Assembly: GCF_000188015.2 (NCBI RefSeq)
Contig: NZ_AEUX02000002.1
Span: forward strand, 1 to 64,000
Direction of reading: 5' to 3'
Length of the DNA: 64,000 nt
Source of the DNA: Streptococcus ictaluri 707-05
Lineage (GTDB): Bacteria; Bacillota; Bacilli; Lactobacillales; Streptococcaceae
The notes beneath the pieces are model-generated. The model was not told where the DNA came from, ran no database searches, and worked only from the letters and a program-made list of their open reading frames with translations. Numbering within the stretch: the first letter of the stretch is position 1; every line of letters starts with the position of its first letter. Of this stretch, positions 15,722 to 23,604 are shown piece after piece. The position numbers were made by a program, and so were the translations under genes.

Positions 15722-16156
15722 TTAGACTCCCTCGCTTTCTAATGTACTATCTTCAGTTTGACAAGATAATGTTTTCCAATCACAAATGCCTTCTTTAGAA
15801 GCTGCGATAACTGTTTCAACCAACTGGTCTAAGCTTTTTGCTTGTTGGCGTGAAAATATAGCTTCGATTAACATCGTAAGATTTAATCCGGATAGAACAT
15901 TCATATTTTCGTTATCTAATTGTGTCATTAGGGTAGAAGCTACTTTGAAGGGGGTGCCACCTAGCAAGTCACAAAGAACAAGCTGCTGTCCTGAATTACT
16001 TAGGTTTTTAACTAATTGATCTTGAACATCGGCAGATGACATCTTGGCTGTAAAATCAATTGCAGTGACTTGCTCTTGTTTACCTGCAATTAATTCTAGT
16101 GAGGTCAAGATACCACTTGCAAAGTGTCCGTGACCAACAACAATAATTGAAATCAT
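15722..16156 (-). CDS. agaF: PTS mannose-family IIA component
   Basis: This encodes 144 residues, first gene of the leftward operon. IIVVGHGHFASGI contains the phosphorylated His of the GHGxFAxG motif. It takes phosphate from HPr for the hyaluronan disaccharide PTS. AAAGGAG precedes the ATG. The promoter with an operator palindrome and a cre-like site lies directly upstream. Confidence 0.9.
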   Translation of the reverse strand: MISIIVVGHGHFASGILTSLELIAGKQEQVTAIDFTAKMSSADVQDQLVKNLSNSGQQLVLCDLLGGTPFKVASTLMTQLDNENMNVLSGLNLTMLIEAIFSRQQAKSLDQLVETVIAASKEGICDWKTLSCQTEDSTLESEGV

Positions 16157-16170
16157 GTTTAACTCCTTTT

Positions 16171-16222
16171 AGTTTACCGGTTTACTTAAAAACATTGTAA
16201 CGCTTTCAAAATTCTTTGTCAA
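16171..16222 (-). promoter_or_regulatory. Promoter of leftward hyaluronan operon with RegR-like operator and cre-like site
   Basis: On the minus strand: TTGACA (16217-16222), 17 bp, TACAAT (16194-16199), both near consensus. A palindrome-like AGTAAACCGGTAAACT (16171-16186) lies just downstream of the expected start, a LacI-family operator position. TTGAAAGCGTTACAA (16195-16209) lies in the spacer and -10 and fits the CcpA cre consensus with one mismatch. This predicts repression by RegR and by carbon catabolite control. Confidence 0.75.
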
Positions 16223-16407
16223 TAGCTTTTTTAACATATTTTAAAAAAGCTCAAAATCTCACTTGAACCTTTTTTGCAAGAGGAACCAATAGCAAATATC
16301 CTATATATAGAAGGAAATATCAATAGTGGGGTGATAAATCATTGTTTAGAGAAGGCTATTTGTTTAACAACTTAAGAACCAAAACTAAAACGGTTACATA
16401 AAAAGAG

Positions 16408-16456
16408 TTGACAAAACCGGTTTACTCTGACATAGTCCTAGTAAACGGGTTTACTT
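16408..16456 (+). promoter_or_regulatory. Promoter of rightward hyaluronan operon with two RegR-like operators
   Basis: TTGACA (16408-16413), 17 bp, CATAGT (16431-16436). AAAACCGGTTTACT (16412-16425) fills the spacer, and AGTAAACGGGTTTACT (16440-16455) covers the start region. Both share the GTAAAC-CG-GTTTAC pattern with the site at 16171. The paired arrangement predicts tight RegR repression of the catabolic genes and hylA. Confidence 0.75.
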
Positions 16457-16480
16457 AAATTATTTAATGAGGTGAAAGAA

Positions 16481-17275
16481 ATGAAAAATAGTTTTTCGTT
16501 AAAAGGAAAAATTGCCTTAATTACAGGGGCATCTTACGGGATTGGTTTTGAGATAGCCAAAGCTTATGCCCAGGCTGGAGCAAGGATTGTCTTTAATGAC
16601 ATTAACCAAGATCTTGTTGATAAAGGTCTGGCTGCTTATGACAGTTTGGGCATCACGGCGCATGGCTATGTATGTGATGTGACTGATGAGCAAGGTATTC
16701 AAAAGATGGTTACAAAGATTGAAGAAGAAGTTGGCATTATTGATATTTTAGTTAATAATGCAGGCATTATCAAACGTACCCCTATGCTTGAGATGGCAGC
16801 AGCAGATTTTCGTCAAGTTATTGATGTTGACTTAAATGCCCCCTTTATTGTGGCTAAGGCCGTTTTACCATCCATGATTAAAAAAGGACACGGGAAAATC
16901 ATTAATGTTTGTTCGATGATGAGTGAATTAGGTCGCGAAACAGTTAGTGCTTATGCTGCTGCCAAGGGTGGATTGAAGATGTTGACCAAAAATATTGCTT
17001 CTGAATTTGGTCAAGCCAATATCCAATGTAATGGTATCGGACCTGGTTATATTGCCACACCACAAACCGCTACATTAAGAGAGTTACAAGAAGATGGCAG
17101 TCGTCATCCTTTCGACCAATTTATTATTGCGAAGACTCCGGAATCTCGTTGGGGAACTCCAGAGGATTTGGCTGGACCAGCTATCTTTTTAGCTAGCGAT
17201 GCTAGTAATTTTGTTAATGGTCACATTTTATATGTTGACGGTGGTATTTTAGCTTATATTGGCAAACAACCTTAA
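16481..17275 (+). CDS. dhuD: 2-keto-3-deoxygluconate dehydrogenase (DhuD/IdnO-type SDR)
   Basis: This encodes 264 residues, starting at ATG 16481 after GAGGTG. Short-chain dehydrogenase: NAD-binding TGASYGIGFEIA (near residue 20), NNAG, and catalytic Ser and YxxxK (SAYAAAKGG, near 160). Often annotated gluconate 5-dehydrogenase. In the streptococcal hyaluronan island the enzyme pair after Ugl is DhuI isomerase then DhuD, which reduces the diketo product to 2-keto-3-deoxygluconate. It is first in the rightward operon and directly followed by the isomerase gene. Confidence 0.85.
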   Translation: MKNSFSLKGKIALITGASYGIGFEIAKAYAQAGARIVFNDINQDLVDKGLAAYDSLGITAHGYVCDVTDEQGIQKMVTKIEEEVGIIDILVNNAGIIKRTPMLEMAAADFRQVIDVDLNAPFIVAKAVLPSMIKKGHGKIINVCSMMSELGRETVSAYAAAKGGLKMLTKNIASEFGQANIQCNGIGPGYIATPQTATLRELQEDGSRHPFDQFIIAKTPESRWGTPEDLAGPAIFLASDASNFVNGHILYVDGGILAYIGKQP

Positions 17276-17299
17276 TGATAGAAGAAAGAGGATAAGATC

Positions 17300-17941
17300 A
17301 TGAAAATTGCATTAATCAACGAAAATAGTCAAGCTGCTAAAAATAGTATTATTTATGACTCATTGACTTCTGTGACAGATCGCTATGGATATGCTGTTTT
17401 TAACTATGGCATATATGGGAAAGAAGGTGAAAGTCAATTGACCTATGTTCAAAATGGCCTCTTGGCATCGCTTTTGTTGACCACAAAAGCAGCTGACTTT
17501 GTGGTTACTGGTTGTGGAACAGGTGTAGGAGCGATGCTTGCACTTAACAGTTTTCCTGGTGTCACTTGTGGATTTGCTAGTGAGCCTACTGAAGCCTATC
17601 TTTTCTCTCAAATTAATGGTGGTAATGCCTTATCTATCCCTTATGCTAAAGGTTTTGGTTGGGGAGCTGAGTTGAATCTAACATTGATTTTTGAACGTCT
17701 CTTTGCAGAGCCGATGGGTGGTGGTTATCCTAAAGAACGGGCTATTCCTGAACAACGTAATGCTCGGATTTTGAGTCAACTGAAAGAAATCACTTATCGG
17801 GATTTATTAGACATTTTAAAAGACATTGATCAAGATTTCTTAAAAGAAACTATCTCAGGAGAAAAATTCCAAGATTATTTCTTTGCCAATGCAGAGCCTT
17901 CTGCAATCGTTGACTATATTAAAGAAGTACTTAAACAGTAG
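17300..17941 (+). CDS. dhuI: DhuI-type isomerase of RpiB/LacAB family
   Basis: This encodes 213 residues. The N-terminal RpiB/LacA/LacB fold shows the GCGTGVGAMLALN loop near residue 73. The protein is longer than RpiB, having an extra C-terminal part, as in the streptococcal 4-deoxy-L-threo-5-hexosulose-uronate isomerase. That enzyme converts the sugar released by Ugl into the substrate of DhuD. It lies 24 bases after dhuD. Confidence 0.85.
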   Translation: MKIALINENSQAAKNSIIYDSLTSVTDRYGYAVFNYGIYGKEGESQLTYVQNGLLASLLLTTKAADFVVTGCGTGVGAMLALNSFPGVTCGFASEPTEAYLFSQINGGNALSIPYAKGFGWGAELNLTLIFERLFAEPMGGGYPKERAIPEQRNARILSQLKEITYRDLLDILKDIDQDFLKETISGEKFQDYFFANAEPSAIVDYIKEVLKQ

Positions 17942-17962
17942 GACTTAAAGAGAGGAAAGCTC

Positions 17963-18964
17963 ATGACCAAGATATTATTAGTTGGGGAGCCCCTACTTCG
18001 CATTAGTCCTAGCCATTTTCAGACGCTTAGTAATGCTTGTCAAGCTGACCTTTATTTTGGGGGTTCAGAAGTTAATATCGCAAGAACACTTAGTGGCTTT
18101 GAGACGCAAGCAAGTTTTTTGACAACACTTCCTAATAATCAATTAGGGAAAAATGTTGAGAGTTTTTTAAGACAAAGTGGCATTGACACAAACCATATTC
18201 AATGGTCTGGTCAGCGTTTAGGTCTCTATTTTCTGGAAAATGGTTTTGGTTGTCGTCCTGCTCAGGTATATTATGATCGGAAAGGTTCGAGTTTTACAGA
18301 ACTTTCTGATCAAGATTTGAATCTTGATCAACTTTTTGAGTCAGTGACACATTTTCACTTTAGTGGCATTACCTTAGCATTAGGAAAAGCTAGCCAGGAA
18401 CTTGTCGAGTATTTAGCCAGAGAAGCTCGTAATCGTCATATTTGCATTTCTTTTGATTTGAATTTTCGCTCTTCCATGATTTCTGTCAAAGAAGCCAAGG
18501 AACTTTTTTCACACTTTGCAGCTTATGCTGATATTATCTTTGGTATAGATCCCTTAAAAAAAGATGATTCAGACTGTCAGCTGTTTGATAGGGATAAGGC
18601 TAGTCAGAAAGTTATAGAAAATCGTTTAGCGTCTTTATATCAGAAGTATCAATTAAAACTGATGTGTCACACTCAACGTGAAACTGACGAACAAGGTGTT
18701 AACCACTTTAAGGCTTATGCTTATGATGGCAAGTTTCATGAATCACAGTCACTTGCTACTAGGGTTTTACAGCGTGTTGGTAGCGGTGATGCTTTTGTCG
18801 CAGGATTTTTACATGAGTATTGTCAGGGAAAAGCGATTCTAGAAGTCTTGAACTTCGGAGTTGCAGCAGCGAGTCTTAAGTGTACTGTGGCGGATGATCA
18901 ACTCTTTGTTTCAAGCAATCAGGTAGAGCCTGTTTTAACAGGAAATCGAGAGGTTAAAAGGTAA
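17963..18964 (+). CDS. kdgK: 2-keto-3-deoxygluconate kinase
   Basis: This encodes 333 residues, PfkB/ribokinase family. The N-terminal FGGSEVNIARTL binds substrate; the C-terminal signature VGSGDAFVAGFLHEY holds the catalytic Asp. It phosphorylates KDG to KDPG. AGAGGAAAG precedes the start; 1 base separates its stop from kdgA. Confidence 0.9.
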   Translation: MTKILLVGEPLLRISPSHFQTLSNACQADLYFGGSEVNIARTLSGFETQASFLTTLPNNQLGKNVESFLRQSGIDTNHIQWSGQRLGLYFLENGFGCRPAQVYYDRKGSSFTELSDQDLNLDQLFESVTHFHFSGITLALGKASQELVEYLAREARNRHICISFDLNFRSSMISVKEAKELFSHFAAYADIIFGIDPLKKDDSDCQLFDRDKASQKVIENRLASLYQKYQLKLMCHTQRETDEQGVNHFKAYAYDGKFHESQSLATRVLQRVGSGDAFVAGFLHEYCQGKAILEVLNFGVAAASLKCTVADDQLFVSSNQVEPVLTGNREVKR

Positions 18965-18965
18965 G

Positions 18966-19595
18966 ATGGGAAAATCAGAGATAATGACGCGCTTAAAGGC
19001 TAATAAATTAGCCTTAGTGGTACGTGGTAATTCAAAAGAAGAGGCGCTTGCCTGTAGTTTAGCTAGTATTGAAGGCGGAATAAAAAGCATAGAAGTTGCT
19101 TACACCAATCCCCATGCTAGTCAGGTGATTGAGGCTTTGAAAGACATAAGCCTAAAAGACTCACAAGTAGTAGTCGGAGCGGGAACCGTTCTTGATGAGG
19201 TAACGGCACGTTTGGCTATTTTAGCGGGAGCTCGTTTTATCGTTTCCCCAAACTTTAGTGCTTCAACCGCTCGATTGTGTCATCGTTATGGTGTCCCATA
19301 TATTCCAGGCTGTATGACAGTTGATGAGATTGTGAGAGCTTTAGAATCAGGTGTCGAAATGGTAAAAGTTTTTCCAGGAGCTACCCTTGGCATGTCCTTT
19401 ATTAAGGCAATAAAATCTCCTTTGCCTCAAGTGGATGTTATGGTAACTGGTGGAGTGACAGTTGAAAATGTTTCGCAATGGTTTACAGCAGGTGCTCAGG
19501 TCTTGGGTGTAGGTGGGGAATTTAATCAATTGGCAAGTCAAGATCATTTTGAGACAATAAAAAACAAGGCTGCTGATTATTGCCGTCAATGCTAA
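18966..19595 (+). CDS. kdgA: KDPG aldolase
   Basis: This encodes 209 residues. It cleaves 2-keto-3-deoxy-6-phosphogluconate to pyruvate and glyceraldehyde-3-phosphate. The Schiff-base lysine is Lys134 in GVEMVKVFPG, with Glu43 in SIEVAYTNP; VGAGTVLD and the phosphate loop VTGGVT are present. It starts 1 base after kdgK and closes the pathway that begins with HylA. Confidence 0.92.
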   Translation: MGKSEIMTRLKANKLALVVRGNSKEEALACSLASIEGGIKSIEVAYTNPHASQVIEALKDISLKDSQVVVGAGTVLDEVTARLAILAGARFIVSPNFSASTARLCHRYGVPYIPGCMTVDEIVRALESGVEMVKVFPGATLGMSFIKAIKSPLPQVDVMVTGGVTVENVSQWFTAGAQVLGVGGEFNQLASQDHFETIKNKAADYCRQC

Positions 19596-19626
19596 TTGGT
19601 AGTCATTCAAACTAAGAGGGTATCAG

Positions 19627-22600
19627 ATGAAAAAGAGAAAAAACTATTATTCCTATCTTTGTTCTAGTCTTATTGCGACATGTTTTTTATGGGCGCCTTC
19701 CGTTTTAGCTGAAGAAGAGTCAGCTGTAACGAGCATTTATGAAGAAATTCAAGAAGTCAAGTCACTCATGCAAGAAGATGATTATTTTAATCAGATTCAA
19801 GCAAGTGATTCCCAAGAAGCTCCTTTAAAAGAGGAGGTAAGCTTGGAGAGTCAAGTGACGCTAACCAGTGACAATTTGCTTAAAAATCCTAACTTTGATC
19901 AGACTAATCCAGTTAAACCTCAAGAAAAGAATCAACTCTGGGAAAGAGAATCGGCTAAGGATTGGCAAATCTATAAAGATGAGAAAGAAACAAAAGGTAA
20001 TCCTAAAATAGATGCTTCAAATCATCACCTAACCATGACCAGTGATCAGAACCAAAATTTTAGAGCTTGTGTTCATCAAATGGTTAGCATTAATCCTGAA
20101 AAACAGTATTTACTAACTTTTGACATTGCGACTAAAGACAAAAAAGGTCAAGCTTTTGTACGCATTATTGAAGAATTAGGAAAAGATGCTAAAAAAGAAC
20201 AGCGCTTGTGGTTGTCTCCAATGGCATCTGGTACTGAGGTCAAGCATCAGGAAAAGCTTTATATTCCTAAGTTAGCAGTTAATCAAGTTAAATTGGAACT
20301 TTTTTATGAAACAGGACAAGGACAGGTGGTATTTGATAATATTTCCTTAAGAGAAGCCGGGGATAAACCAAGTGGAGCTGTCAAACCAGTTTCCCATAGC
20401 TTAGAGGAAAAAATTAGCTTACCCTTGTCTAAGAAATACTTACTAGAGATGCCTGATTACCATTATCAAGTGTCTGCAAGTTCCAATAAGATTGTACGCG
20501 TTGAAAATGGAGTCTTGATGCCATTAAGTCAAGGAAAAACATTATTAGAAGTCTCAAATAAAGAAGGTCAAAACATTGGCAGTCTTCCTGTTGAGATACT
20601 GGCAGAAGAAGATCATCAGATGACCTCACTCATTTCTAAATGGCAAGAGAGGATTCAAGGAGCTGAAAGTTATAATGAAAATAGTGCTGCTATGCAAGCC
20701 TTAAATCAAAAATGGGATGCCAGTGTCACGAAAAATCTAGCGAGTCTGGTTAAGAGCCAAGAAGAGAAGTATTTGTGGAAAGATTTGAAGGATTTGGACA
20801 AGTCGTCTAATATGACAGCGACCTACAGACATTTAGAGGAAATGGCTAAACAAGTCACTAGTCCAGCTTCTCAGTATTATGACAATCCTGATTTAATCAG
20901 ATTAATCAAAGAGCGTCTCGCTTGGCTAAACCTGAATGTTTATAATCCTCAAAAAGACATTGAAGGCAAAGCCAATTGGTGGGATTTTGAAATTGGAACG
21001 CCTAGGGCGATTGTCAATACTCTAACTCTCCTTTATCCTTATATGACAAGTGAAGAAATCACCATGCAAACAAAAAGCATTTCTCACTTTGTTCCGAAGC
21101 CAACACAGTTTAGGTCTACTTTAGTCAATCCGTTTAAGGCTATTGGAGGCAATCTTGTGGATATGGGACGTGTAAAAGTGATAGAAGCTATTTTAAGTCA
21201 CGACACTAGGGGACTTCAAGAAAGTATCAAGGCATTAGAGACACTCTTTACCTTCCAAAAGGATGGTTCAAAAGGAGAAGGCTTTTATGAAGACGGTTCT
21301 TATATTGATCACACTAATGTCGCATACACAGGAGCATATGCTAACGTTTTGATTGATGGCTTATCTCAGTTGATTCCTCTTATTCAAGCATCTGACTTGA
21401 AATTAGATCAATCAAAATTAACTCACATCAATCATTGGATTGAGCACTCATTCTTACCCCTCATGGTTCAGGGAGAGTTGATGGATATGAGTCGGGGGCG
21501 ATCTATTAGTCGTGACAATGCCTCATCCAGGATGGCAGCTTTAGAAGCCTTACGCGGTATTTTAAGACTATCTGATAGTTTGCCAGAAGAAATGAAAACG
21601 AAAGTCAAAAGTCACGTTAAGGCCATTTTGGCTTATCATGATAAGAAGACCATATTAGAGAGCTTATCTAGCTATTATGACATTAAGCTTTTTGAGGACT
21701 TTTTGGCGGATGATAGTATTGAAGCTTCCGAGGGACAATCTTCCCTATCCTTATTTAACAACATGGATAAGTTAGCCTATTATAATGCTGACAAAGATTT
21801 TGCCTTTGCCCTGTCCATGCACTCGAGTAAGACCTTGAATTTTGAAGCCATGAACAATGAAAATACCCGTGGCTGGTACACGGGTGATGGCATGTTTTAC
21901 CTTTATAATAACGATTTGACTCACTATTCGGATCGTTATTGGCCAACAGTAAACCCTCTGAAAATGGCAGGAACAACGGAGTCTGAATCGAAAAGAGAAG
22001 ATGTGACAGATGACTACTTGAAGAAATTAACGAATCAATATAAGGCAACTACTAAAGAAAAGGCAGGGATGTCTACCTTATCCTCTTCATTTGTAGGAGC
22101 CATCAAAGCAGATGAGAAAAATGGCTTAGCAGTGAAGGATTTCCACAATTGGGACAAAACTGTCAGTGCCAAAAAATCATGGGCTATCCTAGATGATCAA
22201 ATCGTTTTTCTTGGTACAGCTATTAATAGTAATAATCAGACTGTAAGCACAACCATTGATCAACGCAAGGAAAATTCAGAAAATGCTTACCGTGTGTTTA
22301 TCAATGGACAAGAAGTCTCACTATCAGACAAAGAACTCTCAAGAGATGATGTTACGAGTATTTTCCTCTTGTCTCAAGATGGCAAATCAAATATCGGCTA
22401 TCTCTTTGATCAAGTAAGTTCACTCGTTTTTAACAAAAAAGAGCAAAGTGGACGTTGGTCTGATATCAACACAGGTTCTAAAAACAAGGAGCTTATTAAG
22501 CAAGTTTTTATTACGATAAGTCAAAGACATTCTAAAACAGATGATAGCTATGCTTATAGCTTATTACCAAATATTAGTCAGTCTGAATTTGAAAAAGCTC

Positions 22601-22809
22601 GTGAAGAAAAACGGGTAAAAGTTCTTCGTAACGATAAGCAGTTTCAAGTCCTTCATGACCAAAAACAAGACTTATGGACAGTCGTAAAATATCAAGATGG
22701 ACAAGAAACACTTTATCCAAATATGATGCTTGATAAAGCTGGTTTGTACCTTTTTCAGAAAGAAGGGGATCATTTTAAAGAACTATCTCATAGAAATCTG
22801 ACCAAGTAA
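19627..22809 (+). CDS. hylA: Secreted hyaluronate lyase (PL8)
   Basis: This encodes 1060 residues. Signal peptide to about residue 28 (ending VLA). An N-terminal carbohydrate-binding-like region (NLLKNPNFDQ, residues 85-230) and a small beta domain precede the alpha toroid and beta sandwiches of PL8 lyases. The aromatic patch is NWWDFEIGTPRAIVNTL. Catalytic residues are visible: Asn509 (IGGNLVDMGR), His562 and Tyr571 (DHTNVAYTGAYAN); the His-Tyr spacing of nine equals that of the pneumococcal enzyme. No LPXTG sorting signal, so probably released. It cuts hyaluronan by beta-elimination to unsaturated disaccharides. Last gene of the rightward operon, 31 bases after kdgA. Confidence 0.95.
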   Translation: MKKRKNYYSYLCSSLIATCFLWAPSVLAEEESAVTSIYEEIQEVKSLMQEDDYFNQIQASDSQEAPLKEEVSLESQVTLTSDNLLKNPNFDQTNPVKPQEKNQLWERESAKDWQIYKDEKETKGNPKIDASNHHLTMTSDQNQNFRACVHQMVSINPEKQYLLTFDIATKDKKGQAFVRIIEELGKDAKKEQRLWLSPMASGTEVKHQEKLYIPKLAVNQVKLELFYETGQGQVVFDNISLREAGDKPSGAVKPVSHSLEEKISLPLSKKYLLEMPDYHYQVSASSNKIVRVENGVLMPLSQGKTLLEVSNKEGQNIGSLPVEILAEEDHQMTSLISKWQERIQGAESYNENSAAMQALNQKWDASVTKNLASLVKSQEEKYLWKDLKDLDKSSNMTATYRHLEEMAKQVTSPASQYYDNPDLIRLIKERLAWLNLNVYNPQKDIEGKANWWDFEIGTPRAIVNTLTLLYPYMTSEEITMQTKSISHFVPKPTQFRSTLVNPFKAIGGNLVDMGRVKVIEAILSHDTRGLQESIKALETLFTFQKDGSKGEGFYEDGSYIDHTNVAYTGAYANVLIDGLSQLIPLIQASDLKLDQSKLTHINHWIEHSFLPLMVQGELMDMSRGRSISRDNASSRMAALEALRGILRLSDSLPEEMKTKVKSHVKAILAYHDKKTILESLSSYYDIKLFEDFLADDSIEASEGQSSLSLFNNMDKLAYYNADKDFAFALSMHSSKTLNFEAMNNENTRGWYTGDGMFYLYNNDLTHYSDRYWPTVNPLKMAGTTESESKREDVTDDYLKKLTNQYKATTKEKAGMSTLSSSFVGAIKADEKNGLAVKDFHNWDKTVSAKKSWAILDDQIVFLGTAINSNNQTVSTTIDQRKENSENAYRVFINGQEVSLSDKELSRDDVTSIFLLSQDGKSNIGYLFDQVSSLVFNKKEQSGRWSDINTGSKNKELIKQVFITISQRHSKTDDSYAYSLLPNISQSEFEKAREEKRVKVLRNDKQFQVLHDQKQDLWTVVKYQDGQETLYPNMMLDKAGLYLFQKEGDHFKELSHRNLTK

Positions 22810-22818
22810 AGACGTAAA

Positions 22819-22980
22819 AGAGTCTGGGACAAAAAGATTTTCATTTTAGAAATTCTACATTACCTGTTCTGATTTGTTAACAAAATAGAAATAAAAACGA
22901 ACAAAGACAGCTTATCAAAGTTTTAAGTCTATCTTTGTTCGTTTTTTCTAATTGTCGACGAGCTTTTGTCCCAGGCTCTT
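22819..22980 (+). repeat. Nested inverted repeat with AGTCTGGGACAAAA arms; bidirectional terminator
   Basis: Outer arms AGAGTCTGGGACAAAAAG (22819-22836) and CTTTTGTCCCAGGCTCTT (22963-22980) enclose an inner terminator. In the inner hairpin AACGAACAAAGA (22896-22907) pairs with TCTTTGTTCGTT (22932-22943), and T-runs follow. The outer arm is a motif I recall as dispersed between streptococcal genes. It separates hylA from the convergent gene and reaches its stop codon. Confidence 0.75.
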
Positions 22981-23341
22981 ATTGATTTTCCCATTTAAAG
23001 CGAGGAAGAAAGTAGCTGGAAATAATGCACGAAAGACCTAACAAGGCCAACCAAAACAGAAAAGGAGAATCAAAGGAAAGAATAAGCTGACTAGCTAAGG
23101 TGATAAAGACGCCTCCCCAAAAAAGAAAGAGATTGAGTGGGTTATCTGTAATTACTAAATTTTCATTAGGTTGCGTGAGTCGTTTGGCTTGTTTACTGTG
23201 TTTAATGGCCAAGTATATAGGAGAGTCAAAAGCTAACTCAATGCTATCGTGATTATATAAAGAGACCTTTTGATAATCGCCGATTAAGATAGTGACTGGC
23301 GCCCCCATTTTTGAGAATCGGGTATTGCGTTTTATATTCAC
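22979..23341 (-). CDS. Small membrane protein, paralogue of the 8884-9264 gene
   Basis: This encodes 120 residues if started at GTG 23341 (GGAAGG upstream); an ATG at codon 12 is the alternative. The N-terminal soluble part has APVTILIGDYQKVSLYNHDSIEL, matching in pattern the YLYNHDNKSIEI region of the 8884 gene; two C-terminal membrane helices follow. Convergent with hylA and sharing its terminator repeat. The two copies bracket the hyaluronan island. Function unknown. Confidence 0.6.
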   Translation of the reverse strand: MNIKRNTRFSKMGAPVTILIGDYQKVSLYNHDSIELAFDSPIYLAIKHSKQAKRLTQPNENLVITDNPLNLFLFWGGVFITLASQLILSFDSPFLFWLALLGLSCIISSYFLPRFKWENQ

Positions 23342-23529
23342 AGACTTGCCTTCCTTATTTTGATGTTGTTATCAATATTCTAGCAAAATAGAGGAAAAAA
23401 GGCGATAAATATTGGCAAGAAGTTAGCAAAGACAGATATGGTAATAATCATGAAAAGAGTAAAATATTAGAAATAACAAATTTTCTAATTTCGGCAAATC
23501 AAGAAAGCATTCTCATTGGTCGAAAGATA

Positions 23530-23558
23530 TTGACTTTTATTGCAAGCGGTTGCATAAT
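23530..23558 (+). promoter_or_regulatory. pulA promoter with CcpA cre site
   Basis: TTGACT (23530-23535), 17 bp, CATAAT (23553-23558). TTGCAAGCGGTTGCA (23540-23554) fits the cre consensus WTGNAANCGNWNNCW at every fixed position and covers spacer and -10, so CcpA should repress. Confidence 0.8.
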
Positions 23559-23604
23559 AAAAAGTGTAGAAACAATTTAATTTTTTCAAAGGAGATTATC
23601 ATTA

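Noticed and set aside
22979..23341. Membrane protein as part of the hylA operon
   Set aside because: It is on the opposite strand and separated by a bidirectional terminator repeat.
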